Source: Glycocaulis abyssi (GTDB taxonomy: Bacteria > Pseudomonadota > Alphaproteobacteria > Caulobacterales > Maricaulaceae). Taken from it: 64,000 nucleotides of DNA. The stretch covers positions 2,195,001-2,259,000 of the forward strand of contig NZ_CP163421.1 in the NCBI RefSeq assembly GCF_041429775.1. The letters are read 5' to 3'. Each line of letters starts with the position of its first letter. Positions within the stretch are counted from its first letter, which is position 1. The position numbers and the translations under genes are program-made. This document shows positions 10,074-19,027 of this stretch, piece after piece. The notes below the pieces were generated by a model that saw only the letters and a program-made list of their open reading frames with translations, was not told where the DNA came from and searched no databases.

Positions 10074-11818
10074 TTTGTCTCGTCTTCCTCCGCCGTCTCA
10101 GCGTCCTCACCGGCATTGATGAGGGTTTCAAGGTCCACACCCAGACGTTCCGCTTCGGCCTCAAGCGCGGCAAGGTCAAACTCGCCATCCTCGGCCAGCG
10201 CCTCCTCGACGGCTTCCTCGACAGCCTCCGCATCAGCTTCGTCAGCCTCTTCAACCGGCAGATCCTCTTCGGAAATCCACCCGGCCGCGACGCGTGCCTT
10301 CATAATCATGCGCTCGGCCTCAGCCGCATCGATATCGAACCCGTCAAGAATGCCCGGCTCGCGCACACGCTCACCATCACGGGTCTCATACCAGCCGCGC
10401 AGATCGTCCGGCGTCATGCCGGCCAGATCGTCGACCGTGAACACCTCGTTCTCGCCGAACTTCACCGCCATCGGCAAGGTGACGCCTTCAATGGCAAGGA
10501 CATCGTCCTCGACGCCCAGCTCCTTGCGGCGGGCATCCTGCTCGGCGGCCTGCTTGTCGAGATATTCGCGCGCGCGGGTCTGGATTTCCTCGGCCGTCTC
10601 GTCATCAAAGCCTTCGATGACGGCAATTTCGTCCAGCTCGACAAAGGCGAGGTCTTCCACATCGGTGAAGCCCTCTGTGGCCAGAAGCTGGGCAATGACC
10701 TCGTCCACATCAAGGGCTTCCATGAAGATCGCCGTGCGCTCGGCAAACTCTTTCTGGCGGCGCTCGCTCTCTTCAACCTCGGTCAGGATATCGATGGACC
10801 AGCCGGTCAGCTGGCTGGCAAGGCGCACATTCTGGCCCCGCCGGCCAATGGCCAGCGACAGCTGGTCATCAGGCACCACCACTTCGATGCGCTGGTTTTC
10901 CTCATCCAGCACCACCTTGGCGACTTCTGCCGGCTGCAGCGCGTTGACGATGAAGGTCGCCGGGTCGGGGTTCCACGGAATGATGTCGATCTTCTCGCCG
11001 GCCAGCTCGTTGACAACTGCCTGCACGCGGCTGCCGCGCATACCGACGCACGCGCCCACAGGGTCGATAGAGCTGTCATTGGAAATGACGGCGATCTTCG
11101 CGCGGCTGCCCGGATCACGCGCCACACGCGGGATTTCGATAATACCCTCATAGACTTCCGGCACTTCCTGCGCGAACAGGGCGGCCATGAAATCGGGATG
11201 CGCGCGCGACAGGAAAATCTGCGGGCCACGCACCTCGGTGCGCACATCATAGATATAGGCGCGCACGCGGTCATTGGGCTGCAGGGCCTCGCGCGGGATG
11301 GCGTCATTACGGCGGATAATGCCTTCGGCCTTGCCCAGATCGATAATGGCATTGCCGTATTCGACGCGCTTGACGATGCCGTTGATGATCTCGCCGATAC
11401 GGTCCTTGTACTCTTCGTACTGACGCTCGCGCTCGGCTTCGCGCACTTTCTGCGTGATGACCTGCTTGGCGGTCTGCGAGGCGACCCGGCCAAACTCGAT
11501 CGGCGGCAGCTCTTCCTCGAACACGGTGCCGATCTCGGCATTCGGGTCGATCTTCTTAGCTTCTTCCAGGCTGATTTCCTGGGAGTCGTTCTCGACTTCC
11601 TCAACCACCGTGGTGTGGCGGGTCAGCTTCATCTCGCCGGTCTTGGGATGAATCGAGCAGCGTATGTCCAGCTCGCTGCCATAGCGCGAGCGGGCGGCTT
11701 TCTGGATCGCCTCCTCGATGGCGGCGAGCACCAGCGGCTCGTCAATCATCTTCTCCTGCGCAACCGCGCGGGCAATCTGCAGAAGTTCCAGCCTGTTGGC
11801 GCTGACCCCGATGGCCAT
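10070..11818 (-). CDS. nusA: transcription elongation/termination factor NusA
   Basis: RNA polymerase-binding factor that modulates pausing, termination and antitermination. The 582-aa protein shows the N-terminal RNAP-binding domain, an S1 domain, and two KH domains ([15 protein letters not shown] near residue 250 and [13 protein letters not shown] near residue 320). An acidic C-terminal part has two helix-hairpin-helix AR-type repeats (about residues 365-500). The tail is very acidic. It lies 13 bp downstream of rimP. Because NusA itself affects hairpin termination, the terminator in this operon's leader could provide autoregulation. Confidence 0.97.
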   Translation of the reverse strand: MAIGVSANRLELLQIARAVAQEKMIDEPLVLAAIEEAIQKAARSRYGSELDIRCSIHPKTGEMKLTRHTTVVEEVENDSQEISLEEAKKIDPNAEIGTVFEEELPPIEFGRVASQTAKQVITQKVREAERERQYEEYKDRIGEIINGIVKRVEYGNAIIDLGKAEGIIRRNDAIPREALQPNDRVRAYIYDVRTEVRGPQIFLSRAHPDFMAALFAQEVPEVYEGIIEIPRVARDPGSRAKIAVISNDSSIDPVGACVGMRGSRVQAVVNELAGEKIDIIPWNPDPATFIVNALQPAEVAKVVLDEENQRIEVVVPDDQLSLAIGRRGQNVRLASQLTGWSIDILTEVEESERRQKEFAERTAIFMEALDVDEVIAQLLATEGFTDVEDLAFVELDEIAVIEGFDDETAEEIQTRAREYLDKQAAEQDARRKELGVEDDVLAIEGVTLPMAVKFGENEVFTVDDLAGMTPDDLRGWYETRDGERVREPGILDGFDIDAAEAERMIMKARVAAGWISEEDLPVEEADEADAEAVEEAVEEALAEDGEFDLAALEAEAERLGVDLETLINAGEDAETAEEDETK

Positions 11819-11831
11819 GATGAGTATCCTG

Positions 11832-12416
11832 TTATCTGTTGGTCTTTGAGGTTTTGTCGGTTTGGGTGTCTTCAGTCACGGTTTCGGCCCCGTCCGTCCA
11901 GACCGGGGCCTTCCCGCCGCGCCCTTTGAGGCTCTCGGCGATCAGCGCATCGGTCAGCACAAGGCGGGCCTCGGCAATCCATTCAAACGGCAGCATGGCC
12001 GTCTCGTCCTCGCCCTCGAGGTCGATCAGCACGTTCTCGCCCTCAATCCCGGCCAGAATGCCGCGAAAGCGCTTGCGGTTCTCCACGAGGCGGTCGAGTT
12101 CGATCTTCGCTTCAAACCCGTCCCAGCGCTCAAAATGGGTGAGCATGGTCAGCGGGCGGTCAATGCCGGGCGAGGAGACTTCCAGCACATATTCGCCCGA
12201 AATCGGATCGTTCGTTTCAAACACGTCGGAGAGGGCGCGCGACAGCTTCGCACAATCTTCCACATCCATCGTGCCATCGGCTTTCTCGGCCATGATCTGC
12301 ACGGTCTGGCGCTTGCCCGACAACACGCGGATGCGCACGATCTCATAGCCCATCGCGTCAGCGACCGGGTCCGCGAGCGCGGCAATGATCTCGTCCTGGC
12401 GGCTGCGTGTTCTCAA
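11832..12416 (-). CDS. rimP: ribosome maturation factor RimP
   Basis: Assists 30S subunit assembly. I place the start at a TTG (12416), giving 194 aa. A GGAG ribosome-binding site lies 5 bases upstream, and homology begins just after it. A longer frame from an ATG at 12503 would start about 10 bases after the predicted transcript start and would read through a terminator hairpin, so it is unlikely. The core motif EVSSPGIDRPL is at about residue 96. It is the first gene of the rimP-nusA-ylxR-infB operon, as in most proteobacteria. The C-terminal 30 residues are Thr/Lys-rich and variable. Confidence 0.93.
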   Translation of the reverse strand: MRTRSRQDEIIAALADPVADAMGYEIVRIRVLSGKRQTVQIMAEKADGTMDVEDCAKLSRALSDVFETNDPISGEYVLEVSSPGIDRPLTMLTHFERWDGFEAKIELDRLVENRKRFRGILAGIEGENVLIDLEGEDETAMLPFEWIAEARLVLTDALIAESLKGRGGKAPVWTDGAETVTEDTQTDKTSKTNR

Positions 12417-12454
12417 AACGGCTCCGGGGCGGCCAACTGGCCGAAAAGGCAATG

Positions 12455-12482
12455 AAAAAGGCGGCCCCCGATGAGAGCCGCC
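12455..12482 (-). terminator. rho-independent terminator in the rimP leader (attenuator candidate)
   Basis: On the minus strand GGCGGC (12482-12477) pairs with GCCGCC (12465-12460), with further weak pairs inside the 11-nt loop. Five U residues follow (12459-12455). It lies between the predicted promoter and the rimP start, with no gene upstream on this strand, so it can only act on the operon's own leader. Confidence 0.8.
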
Positions 12483-12520
12483 CGATAGTGCCATCCGGCA
12501 CATCGAACCTGATGGGCGCG

Positions 12521-12549
12521 CTTATACGCCTGTGGCGCGCCAAATGCAA
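12521..12549 (-). promoter_or_regulatory. sigma-70-type promoter of the rimP-nusA-infB operon
   Basis: On the minus strand a TTGCAT -35 (12549-12544) is separated by exactly 17 bases from a TATAAG -10 (12526-12521). The transcript would start near 12514, giving a leader of about 98 nt that contains the terminator. Confidence 0.7.
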
Positions 12550-12605
12550 TGGGGATGGGCGGCAGCCCTTGACCCCTGCCCCCGGTGCGTGGCGCATTTG
12601 CTGCC

Positions 12606-13148
12606 ATGGCCCTTCGTGTCTTTGCCGCCCTGCCCATACCTGACGAGATCGCCGAGCGGGTGAGCCCGCTCCTCAAAGGCGTGCCGGGCGCGAAATGGCG
12701 CCCTGAAGAGAACTTCCACATCACGCTCGCCTTCTATGGCGACTGGCCAGAGGACGTAATTGCCGAGCTGGATCACGAGCTGTCCCTCATACGCATTGCT
12801 CCGTTCGAGCTGCGCCTGAAAGGCACCGGCCATTTCGGCAAGGCCAGCCCCACCCAGCTCTGGCTAGGGGTCGAGGGCGGCGAGCCGCTCGAACGCCTTG
12901 CCCGCCAGTGTCACCGCGCCGGGGTGAAGGCCGGGATGGAGATGGAAAAGCGCAATTATACGCCGCACCTGACGGTGGCCTATCTCAACATGGCCGAGAC
13001 CCGGCGCGTGCAGAGATTTGAAGAACGGCTGAATTTGTGGGCGTCAGAGCCCTTCCTGGCCGACCGCTTCCATCTCTATTCCAGCCACAGCCGTGGCCGC
13101 GGCCCCAATGCCTACGAGATCGAGGCGGAATACCCGCTGGAGGGGTGA
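12606..13148 (+). CDS. thpR: RNA 2',3'-cyclic phosphodiesterase (2'-5' RNA ligase family)
   Basis: Member of the 2H phosphoesterase superfamily that opens 2',3'-cyclic phosphates on RNA. Both signature HxT motifs are present, His38-Ile-Thr40 and His121-Leu-Thr123, at the normal spacing. The 180-aa length is typical. I choose the ATG at 12606 (MALRVFAALP) because family homology starts there; an in-frame ATG seven codons upstream is possible. It is divergent from the rimP operon, with about 57 bp between the rimP promoter region and this start, so the two promoters are back to back. Its physiological RNA target is unknown. Confidence 0.93.
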   Translation: MALRVFAALPIPDEIAERVSPLLKGVPGAKWRPEENFHITLAFYGDWPEDVIAELDHELSLIRIAPFELRLKGTGHFGKASPTQLWLGVEGGEPLERLARQCHRAGVKAGMEMEKRNYTPHLTVAYLNMAETRRVQRFEERLNLWASEPFLADRFHLYSSHSRGRGPNAYEIEAEYPLEG

Positions 13149-13154
13149 GGTCCC

Positions 13155-13592
13155 CTAACCCTCCAGCTTTTCCAGCGCCTTGCGCCAGCTATCAGGCAGG
13201 GAAACCGGGCGGCGGGTCTTGCGGTCCACATAGACATGAGTGAAATGGCCCTCGGCGATGGCCTCCTCCCCGCCCTCGTGGAAAATCGCGATCTCGTAGC
13301 GCACCGAGGAATTGCCCAGCCTTGCCACCCTGATGCCCGCCTCCAGCCGGTCGGGGAAGGCCGCCGGGGCGTGATAGCGGCAACCGGTCTCCACCACGAG
13401 GCCGATAGGATCACCGGCGGCAATATCGAGAAGCCCCGCCTTGACCAGCCAGCGGTTCACCGCCGTGTCGAAATAGGCGTAATAGGTGACATTGTTGATA
13501 TGGCCGTAGACATCATTATCCGCCCAGCGCGTTTCGATACGCTCAAACGCGGCATAGTCAGGTCGCCGGGCGGGTGGTTCGCGCCCGCTCAC
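13155..13592 (-). CDS. acyl-CoA thioesterase (4HBT/YbgC-type hotdog)
   Basis: A 145-aa single hotdog-domain thioesterase. The signature [13 protein letters not shown] is at residues 22-34, with the catalytic aspartate (Asp27) and the following Gly-His. It hydrolyses acyl-CoA or a related thioester; the substrate is not predictable. Its GTG start overlaps the stop of the upstream alcohol dehydrogenase by four bases (GTGA), so the two are cotranscribed and probably translationally coupled. It converges with thpR, with only 6 bp between the stops. Confidence 0.9.
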   Translation of the reverse strand: MSGREPPARRPDYAAFERIETRWADNDVYGHINNVTYYAYFDTAVNRWLVKAGLLDIAAGDPIGLVVETGCRYHAPAAFPDRLEAGIRVARLGNSSVRYEIAIFHEGGEEAIAEGHFTHVYVDRKTRRPVSLPDSWRKALEKLEG

Positions 13593-14728
13593 AGGATTTC
13601 CTCATACATGGCAACTATATCGCCATAGGCCATGGGCCGCGGATTATTGGGCAGGAGCCGGTCATTGGCCGCCACATCCTCGGCCATGGCGGGAATATCA
13701 TTATGGCTGATACCCAGCTGGGAAAGGCGGCGCTCAATCCCCACCGCATCGGCGATCCGCTCCATTTCCGCGATCAGCCCCGCAGAGCTGGGATCAAGGC
13801 CGATATGGCCGGCAATCTCGGCATAGAGATTCTCCGCGGCGCTGGCATTGAAGCGCAGAACGGGCGGCAGGACGACCGAGTTGGAAAGCCCGTGCGGCAC
13901 ATGGAACATGCCGCCCAGCGGATAGGCCATGGCATGCACCCCGCCCACGGGCGAGTTGGAGAAGGCCTGGCCCGCCAGCATAGCACCCAGCAGCATGCCG
14001 GCGCGCGCCTCGCGGTCTGATCCGTCCTTGCACACCCGCTCCAGATTGGCGTGAAGCATTTTCAGCGCCGCCAGCGCCAGCGCATCGGAGACCGGATTCT
14101 TGAAGCGCTTGCCGGTAAAGGCTTCGATGGCGTGCACCATGGCGTCAATGCCGGTCGCCGCCGTGATATGCTTGGGAAGCCCCAGCGTCAGATCCGCGTC
14201 CAGCACCGCCATATCCGCATAGAGCGGCGCAGCGGCAATGCCCCGCTTGGACGTTGCGCCGGTGGTGATCACAGCCACGCTGGTGACTTCAGAGCCGGTA
14301 CCAGCGGTGGTGGGAATGAGGATAAGCGGCAGGCGCGGACCCTTCACACGGTCCATGCCATACATGTCGGAAAGCGGCTGGTCTGAGCCGAGCAGCAGGG
14401 CGACCACCTTGGCGGTGTCCATCGGACTGCCCCCGCCAAAGCCGATCACGGCCTCTGCCCCAAACGCACGCCCCTCGGCCACGGCTTCTTCGATGACGCT
14501 TTCCGGCGGATCGGCCACCACCTTGTCATAGACATGGACCTGAAAACTTTTCGCTTTCAGACCCTCCAGCGCGCCATTGAGCAGGCCCAGCCCCATCACA
14601 CCGTTGTCGGTGATGACCAGCAGGCGTCTGGCGCCTTTCAGGGCAGGCGCGGCGTGACGCGCCAGCTCAGTGGCAGCGCCGGGCGCGGAAACAATGTGGG
14701 GAACAGTGCGGAACTGGAACGGAGTCAT
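13589..14728 (-). CDS. iron-containing alcohol dehydrogenase
   Basis: Group III (Fe-dependent) NAD(P)-alcohol dehydrogenase, 379 aa from the ATG at 14728, the normal length. A TTG 36 bases upstream is an alternative start. The NAD-binding [10 protein letters not shown] motif is near residue 92. The metal-ligand region runs from [10 protein letters not shown] to [12 protein letters not shown] and HVPHG, supplying the Asp and three His ligands of the family. It precedes and overlaps the thioesterase gene. The pair could serve aldehyde/alcohol and acyl-CoA conversion, but the substrate cannot be read from sequence. Confidence 0.93.
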   Translation of the reverse strand: MTPFQFRTVPHIVSAPGAATELARHAAPALKGARRLLVITDNGVMGLGLLNGALEGLKAKSFQVHVYDKVVADPPESVIEEAVAEGRAFGAEAVIGFGGGSPMDTAKVVALLLGSDQPLSDMYGMDRVKGPRLPLILIPTTAGTGSEVTSVAVITTGATSKRGIAAAPLYADMAVLDADLTLGLPKHITAATGIDAMVHAIEAFTGKRFKNPVSDALALAALKMLHANLERVCKDGSDREARAGMLLGAMLAGQAFSNSPVGGVHAMAYPLGGMFHVPHGLSNSVVLPPVLRFNASAAENLYAEIAGHIGLDPSSAGLIAEMERIADAVGIERRLSQLGISHNDIPAMAEDVAANDRLLPNNPRPMAYGDIVAMYEEIL

Positions 14729-14821
14729 GGCGCGGCCCTGATGCTGAACGGTGAAGTTCAGCAAGGCTGGCCGCTTGCGGCGTCCAGTTCAAGTGGAAGG
14801 TTTAGCTGTGCCGGGGCCGGC

Positions 14822-15094
14822 TCAGGCGACGCCGATACGCGGCGGGCCACCATGGGCCGATTCCGAAGGGCCAAACGCCCGGTCCAGAAGATGGGTGGAA
14901 TCCTGCGCCAGCTCGATCGCTGCCGACAGATGCTCCAGTATCTTCATGTTATTGCCCATGACGTGCAGGGCTTCGGGGCGCGTATCCTCGGAGATTTTCG
15001 TCGAGCGCGCCAGCACTTCGGCCCGCAGCTGGATGAGGATATCCTCAAGCTTGCGGCCGCCGGGGTTGGTTTCGGATACGAGAAAGCGGGTCAT
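14822..15094 (-). CDS. conserved hypothetical protein, 90 aa
   Basis: The start at 15094 has an ideal AGGAGG ribosome-binding site eight bases upstream; a longer in-frame extension to 15337 lacks one and runs through the divergent gene's coding region. The protein is soluble and helical, beginning [20 protein letters not shown] and ending GGPPRIGVA, with a repeated acidic/hydrophobic pattern. I recall similar short proteins annotated as hypothetical across Caulobacterales, but I cannot verify this here. There is no known domain or function. It is divergent from the pterin dehydratase gene, with an 85-bp shared upstream region. Confidence 0.8.
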   Translation of the reverse strand: MTRFLVSETNPGGRKLEDILIQLRAEVLARSTKISEDTRPEALHVMGNNMKILEHLSAAIELAQDSTHLLDRAFGPSESAHGGPPRIGVA

Positions 15095-15179
15095 TTCCGC
15101 CGCCTCCTTTCTTGTTGCACCGGAACCGACTATGCCAGCGATGAGTCTTTTTTCCGTAAACAGCAATAGGAGCGATGAT

Positions 15180-15470
15180 ATGGCCCCGCAAAAGATCGGC
15201 GCGGACGCCGCCCTGAAACAGCTTGAAGGCTGGACCAGGGCTGACGGCACGCGCGACGCCATTACCCGCACGCTGAAATTTGATGATTTCAACGCCGCTT
15301 TCGGCTTTATGACGCGCGTCGCGCTGAAAGCCGACAAGATGGACCATCACCCGGAATGGTTCAATGTTTACAACAAGGTGGAAGTTATTCTCACGACGCA
15401 TGACTGCGATGGCGTCAGCGCGCTCGACGTGGAGATGGCCAGATTCATCAACGCTGCTGCTTCCGCCTGA
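15180..15470 (+). CDS. phhB: 4a-hydroxytetrahydrobiopterin dehydratase (pterin-4a-carbinolamine dehydratase)
   Basis: Dehydrates 4a-hydroxytetrahydrobiopterin during aromatic amino acid hydroxylation. The 96-aa length is typical. The signature [20 protein letters not shown] carries the active-site histidines (two adjacent at about residues 57-58, a third near residue 75). I place the start at the ATG at 15180, with TAGGAGC upstream; a larger in-frame extension back to 14751 overlaps the opposite-strand gene and has no family homology. Confidence 0.95.
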   Translation: MAPQKIGADAALKQLEGWTRADGTRDAITRTLKFDDFNAAFGFMTRVALKADKMDHHPEWFNVYNKVEVILTTHDCDGVSALDVEMARFINAAASA

Positions 15471-15482
15471 GCCGGGTTTTGG

Positions 15483-15498
15483 TTAAGCTTTCGTTAAC
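15483..15498 (+). promoter_or_regulatory. CtrA-type binding site (TTAA-N7-TTAAC)
   Basis: A TTAA half-site at 15483-15486 and TTAAC at 15494-15498 are separated by exactly seven bases. This is the full consensus of the cell-cycle regulator CtrA in Caulobacterales and relatives. It lies 70 bp upstream of the secreted-protein gene at 15568, a usual position for activation. Confidence 0.65.
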
Positions 15499-15567
15499 CA
15501 TGCCGGAGCGGGGGCAAACGGCCTCTATGTCGCCAGGAGGCATGGGCAATCAACGGGAGATTTATTC

Positions 15568-15891
15568 ATGCTGACCATGCTTGCTGCCAGTCTTGCACTT
15601 TTTGGCGCTGACGATCACGCCATGTCGGTCGATGCGCTGATTGAACATGCGCTTCAGGTCCAGTCCGGCGACGTCACCTACACGGTGATGCTGAACGAGG
15701 ACGGCACCTATTCCAGCGATGTAGGCATTTCGGGCACCTGGGAAGTGCAGGGCGACGAGCTGTGCACAAGCCGCGCGACCGGCGAAACCAATTGCCAACC
15801 CATTCAGGAGGGCTTGAGCCTTGGCGATAGCTGGGAAGGTGAGAACACGGCTGGCGAAACCGTCACCTTCACCATCGTCCCGCGCGCCTAG
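15568..15891 (+). CDS. small exported protein of unknown function
   Basis: A 107-aa protein with a short hydrophobic N-terminus (MLTMLAASLALFGA) that looks like a signal peptide. A polar, acidic domain follows with two cysteines (CTSRATGETNC) likely to form a disulfide in the periplasm. A CGGGAGA ribosome-binding site lies 12 bases before the ATG. A consensus CtrA site lies upstream, suggesting cell-cycle control. I do not recognise a family; the DGTYSSD...GTWEVQGDELC pattern resembles small lipocalin-like or Inh-like beta-barrel proteins, but this is only an impression. Confidence 0.75.
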   Translation: MLTMLAASLALFGADDHAMSVDALIEHALQVQSGDVTYTVMLNEDGTYSSDVGISGTWEVQGDELCTSRATGETNCQPIQEGLSLGDSWEGENTAGETVTFTIVPRA

Positions 15892-15908
15892 ACAGATCTG
15901 CGCGGAGC

Positions 15909-16334
15909 CTATGGCTCGTGCAGCGCGATCGCGCGGATCAGGACCTCGGCGCCCCGCGTGCCGAGCGTCCTGTCGGTCGATTGCTGCAACAGGCGTGTAA
16001 TCCTGACAAAATCAGGCACATCGCCCGCCCAGTAGCCCAGCCCCCCATAGCTGGTCAGCACGGTGGTATAACCATCGCGCAGCCGCAGCATGCTGGCGCG
16101 CGCCTGCTCGCGAAGCGTCTCGTCGGGAATATCCAGCGAGAACTGGACCTCCAGCACACCGCCAATATAGCCGCCCGCCCGCACCGAGGCCGATACCGGC
16201 TCCATGCGCACATAGCTTGGCGATGTCGACAGCACGCGGTCCGACGGCCCGGACTGTATCTCCGGCTCGTCCGCTGGCGGGCCTGACAGGGCAAGGGCGG
16301 CAGTCGCCAGAAGGGTCGCAAGCAGGGTTTCCAT
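15909..16334 (-). CDS. exported protein with possible FliL-like domain
   Basis: A 141-aa protein with an N-terminal hydrophobic segment (residues 4-18, signal peptide or anchor). The periplasmic part starts YVRMEPVSASVRAGG, continues LEVQFSLDIPDETLREQARASMLRLRDGY, and ends with AEVLIRAIAL. This strand-helix-strand pattern resembles the periplasmic domain of FliL-type proteins, but no flagellar genes are nearby and the match is by eye. It lies downstream of the TPR gene on the same strand (50-bp gap) and could be the last gene of that cassette. Confidence 0.65.
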   Translation of the reverse strand: METLLATLLATAALALSGPPADEPEIQSGPSDRVLSTSPSYVRMEPVSASVRAGGYIGGVLEVQFSLDIPDETLREQARASMLRLRDGYTTVLTSYGGLGYWAGDVPDFVRITRLLQQSTDRTLGTRGAEVLIRAIALHEP

Positions 16335-16384
16335 GACAGGGATACTAGCCCGTCATGCGTAAACAAGCGGTTGGCAAGGCGTGG

Positions 16385-17239
16385 CTAGAAGTCAGCACTG
16401 AGGCGCGACAGGGACGGATCAAGCGTGACGGCCTGCCGGTAATAGCCGCGCGCGGAGGCGGTTTCGCCACTGGCCCGGCTGGCATAGGCCAGCGACACAA
16501 GGATGCTGGCATTATCCGGCGCGCCGTGATGCGCGCGCTCCAGCGCATGGGCCGCAGAATGGTGCATGCCCAGCACCGTCATCACCTGGCCCTGTTCATA
16601 CCGGCGCCATGGCGAGTCTTCTGCGGCAATCGCCCGGTCGATATGGGACAGGGCTTCACGATTGCGCCCCGCCCGGCGGGCATGGCTTGCCTGCTCATCA
16701 TGCCAGATGGCCGCCAGTTGCGGTGTCAGCGCTCCGGGATTGAGGCCCGCCAGCTCTGTCTGCGCTGCGCCATGCTCTCCGGCAAGGCGGGCGCCGCGCG
16801 CAGCCATCAGCCGGTCCTGTGCAGCGCCCGACAGCACCGCCGCATCCTGCCATGCCTGACGCGTACCCGCCCAGTCGCCGGCCGCTTCTGCGCGGTAGGC
16901 ATAGCTGCGCAGGGCGAAAAGCTGCTCATCGACGCTCAGCGTATGACGCTCGGCCAGCACGGCCTGCAGCGCCGTCACCGCGCGGTCATTATCGTCAACG
17001 TCAATTGCGCAGGTTGCAGCCGCCAGCCAGTCGCGCACATCCCCGCTAGAGCGGGCCAGCTCCACGAAAGCGCTATGGGCGGCCCGGCACTGCCCCTCTG
17101 CGGCCAGCGCATAGGCGCGCTCGCGCAGGGCATAGTCCTCGGCCACCTGCCCCGATACGCTCAGGCCGGCAGCCACCAGCACCGCGCCAAACGCGGTCTT
17201 GATAACGCCGCCAGCGTGAATGGAAGCGAGAAGCGCCAT
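16385..17239 (-). CDS. periplasmic TPR-repeat protein of the NfrA/NfrB cassette
   Basis: A 284-aa protein with an N-terminal hydrophobic segment (residues 10-30, signal peptide or anchor). It is followed by helical hairpins with tetratricopeptide character: Ala-rich pairs such as ERAYALAAEGQCRAAHSAF, RRYEQGQVMTVLGMHHSAAHALERA and VSLAYASRASGETASARGYY. It is co-directional with and 99 bp downstream of the NfrA-like gene, and its repeat style resembles that protein's N-terminal half. It may be a duplicated scaffold part of the exporter. Enterobacterial nfr loci have no obvious counterpart, so the role is inferred from context only. Confidence 0.75.
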   Translation of the reverse strand: MALLASIHAGGVIKTAFGAVLVAAGLSVSGQVAEDYALRERAYALAAEGQCRAAHSAFVELARSSGDVRDWLAAATCAIDVDDNDRAVTALQAVLAERHTLSVDEQLFALRSYAYRAEAAGDWAGTRQAWQDAAVLSGAAQDRLMAARGARLAGEHGAAQTELAGLNPGALTPQLAAIWHDEQASHARRAGRNREALSHIDRAIAAEDSPWRRYEQGQVMTVLGMHHSAAHALERAHHGAPDNASILVSLAYASRASGETASARGYYRQAVTLDPSLSRLSADF

Positions 17240-17338
17240 GTCCTGCCTCTGGCCTTAACCCTAAGACGGCAAGGTTTATACGCCTGCTGGCGCTTGTCTT
17301 CCAGAGAAATCGAAGCGGAATGCACAAATCGTGAACTG

Positions 17339-19027
17339 TCAGAAATTGACCACCACACGCCCAATAACGCTCTGGCCGGGCGTGTCGCCCATGCCTGCCC
17401 GGTATTCCAGCTCGAAATCGACCCGGTGGCGGTAGGCCCGGTACTGATCCTCGCCAAACCAGCGCGAGACCATCACCCCGGCGCCCGCTTCCAGCCGCTC
17501 ACGCGTGACCAGGCTGTCATTGGAGATCTGGCCGACAGCGGTGAGGTAGGGCGTGACGGCCCAGCCTTCGCCTGCCCGGAAGCGCAGGCCATGGCGCACC
17601 GACGCATAAGCCGACGTGAACTGCGGATCGTCCGGTATCCAGGCCAGATCGCCATAGAGGCTGGTATAGGTCCAGCGGTCGGCAACCGGGTTCCAGTCAC
17701 CCCCTTGCGTCCAGCCATAGGAGGCCCGCAGGAGCCAGGCATCGCGCGCCAGATCACCGCCAGCGATCAGGCGTTCGCCCGCCAGGTTGAAATCATGGCT
17801 GGCAAAGGGCTTCCAGCGCACGCCGAGACCAAGCTGCAGCGTATCATCGGCAAGCGAGAGCGCCCCGGCCTCAAGGCTCTGATAGGCGCGCCCATAAAGC
17901 GTCAGCCCCCGGCCTGCACGGTACAGCCCCTCCGGCCGCCAGCCCGCCTCCATGCCGATCTGGCTTTCAAAACTGCCCTGCTCAGGCAAGGCAAACCCGC
18001 CCGGAGCCACGTCATCGCGATAGGTCAGATAGCCGGTGAAATATGTGGTCCGCTCCAGCGTCTCCACCTCGCGGCGCAGGCGGTAGACCCGCATCGGATC
18101 CTCATTGCCGGTCTGCGCAACGCTATGACGGTCAATGGCATCGCGAAAAGCAGTGGCCGCGGCGCTACGCTGTCCGGCCGCCGCGCGGGCATAGCCCTCT
18201 TCCTCGCGCACGGTGAGATTTAGCTGCTCGCGGCCTGCCACATCGGCAAAGATCAGCGCCGCATCCTCATGGCGGCCTGCCCGCCGGTAGGCATAGGCAT
18301 TGGCCAGCGCAATCTCGCGACTGTGCGGATCGGCGCTATAGGCCGCCTCCAGCGCGATGAGCGCCCCGGCATCATCGCCCGCCGCCTGCAGCCAGAGTCC
18401 CTTGTCGAAATGCCGGAAAGCGGCCGGTTCGATGGCAATGGCCCGGTCCATCCACATTGCCGCCTCGCGCGGCTGGTCAGCGGCAATCGCGCGCGCACGT
18501 TCCTCGAAAAGAAGCGCCAGCTCACTGCCGTCGAAAGCCGTTTCATCGAGCGCAGACAGCCGCGCGCGCGCTGCGCCCTCCTGGCCTGCAAGGCGTAAAG
18601 CCCGTGCGGCGCGCAAACCATCGCTGGCAGAGCGCGACAGGCTGGCCGCCTCCGCCCAGGCCCAGCGCGAGCGGTTCAGATCACCGGCAGCTTCAGCCTG
18701 GAAGCCGATGGAGCGCAGCACATAAAGCAGCGCGTCTGAGTCCAGGCCGCCAATCGTGTGGGCATAGAGATAGGCTTCCAGCGCCGTGGCCGGATCACCC
18801 AGCGTCACGGCGCAATCGCCTGCCATGATCCAGCCCTGCGCGGTACCGGCGTTGACGGCCTGCTGGCGCAAATGCTCATAGCCGCAAGCCGCCGGCTCGG
18901 AGCTGCTGGCAAAGGCCGTAACGGCGCGGGTCAGGTCCGGACCGGACTCAAACAGGAGACCGGCAGCCAGAAGGCCAAGCGCGGTGTTGAACCGCAGGCG
19001 GGTCAGGCGGGGGCGGGCGTGTCTCAT
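17339..19027 (-). CDS. NfrA-like outer-membrane TPR/beta-barrel polysaccharide exporter
   Basis: A 562-aa protein with an N-terminal signal-like hydrophobic stretch (about residues 10-25) and a periplasmic domain of TPR hairpins (about 40-300). The C-terminal half (about 320-562) has alternating strands ending VIGRVVVNF, with the terminal Phe of outer-membrane barrels. This is the arrangement of NfrA, the outer-membrane component of the N4-glycan-receptor system, but it is shorter than the roughly 990-aa E. coli protein. Its start overlaps the stop of the NfrB-like gene (ATGA). The predicted job is to export the glycan made by that glycosyltransferase. The family call rests on gene pairing plus architecture. 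Confidence 0.8.
   Translation of the reverse strand: MRHARPRLTRLRFNTALGLLAAGLLFESGPDLTRAVTAFASSSEPAACGYEHLRQQAVNAGTAQGWIMAGDCAVTLGDPATALEAYLYAHTIGGLDSDALLYVLRSIGFQAEAAGDLNRSRWAWAEAASLSRSASDGLRAARALRLAGQEGAARARLSALDETAFDGSELALLFEERARAIAADQPREAAMWMDRAIAIEPAAFRHFDKGLWLQAAGDDAGALIALEAAYSADPHSREIALANAYAYRRAGRHEDAALIFADVAGREQLNLTVREEEGYARAAAGQRSAAATAFRDAIDRHSVAQTGNEDPMRVYRLRREVETLERTTYFTGYLTYRDDVAPGGFALPEQGSFESQIGMEAGWRPEGLYRAGRGLTLYGRAYQSLEAGALSLADDTLQLGLGVRWKPFASHDFNLAGERLIAGGDLARDAWLLRASYGWTQGGDWNPVADRWTYTSLYGDLAWIPDDPQFTSAYASVRHGLRFRAGEGWAVTPYLTAVGQISNDSLVTRERLEAGAGVMVSRWFGEDQYRAYRHRVDFELEYRAGMGDTPGQSVIGRVVVNF

Noticed and set aside
10028-11929. 633-codon open frame opposite nusA
   Set aside because: Antisense shadow of nusA; no ribosome-binding site or recognisable domain.
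15909-16334. Assignment of this gene as fliL
   Set aside because: Only a loose resemblance to the FliL periplasmic domain and no flagellar genes nearby; kept as an uncertain exported protein.
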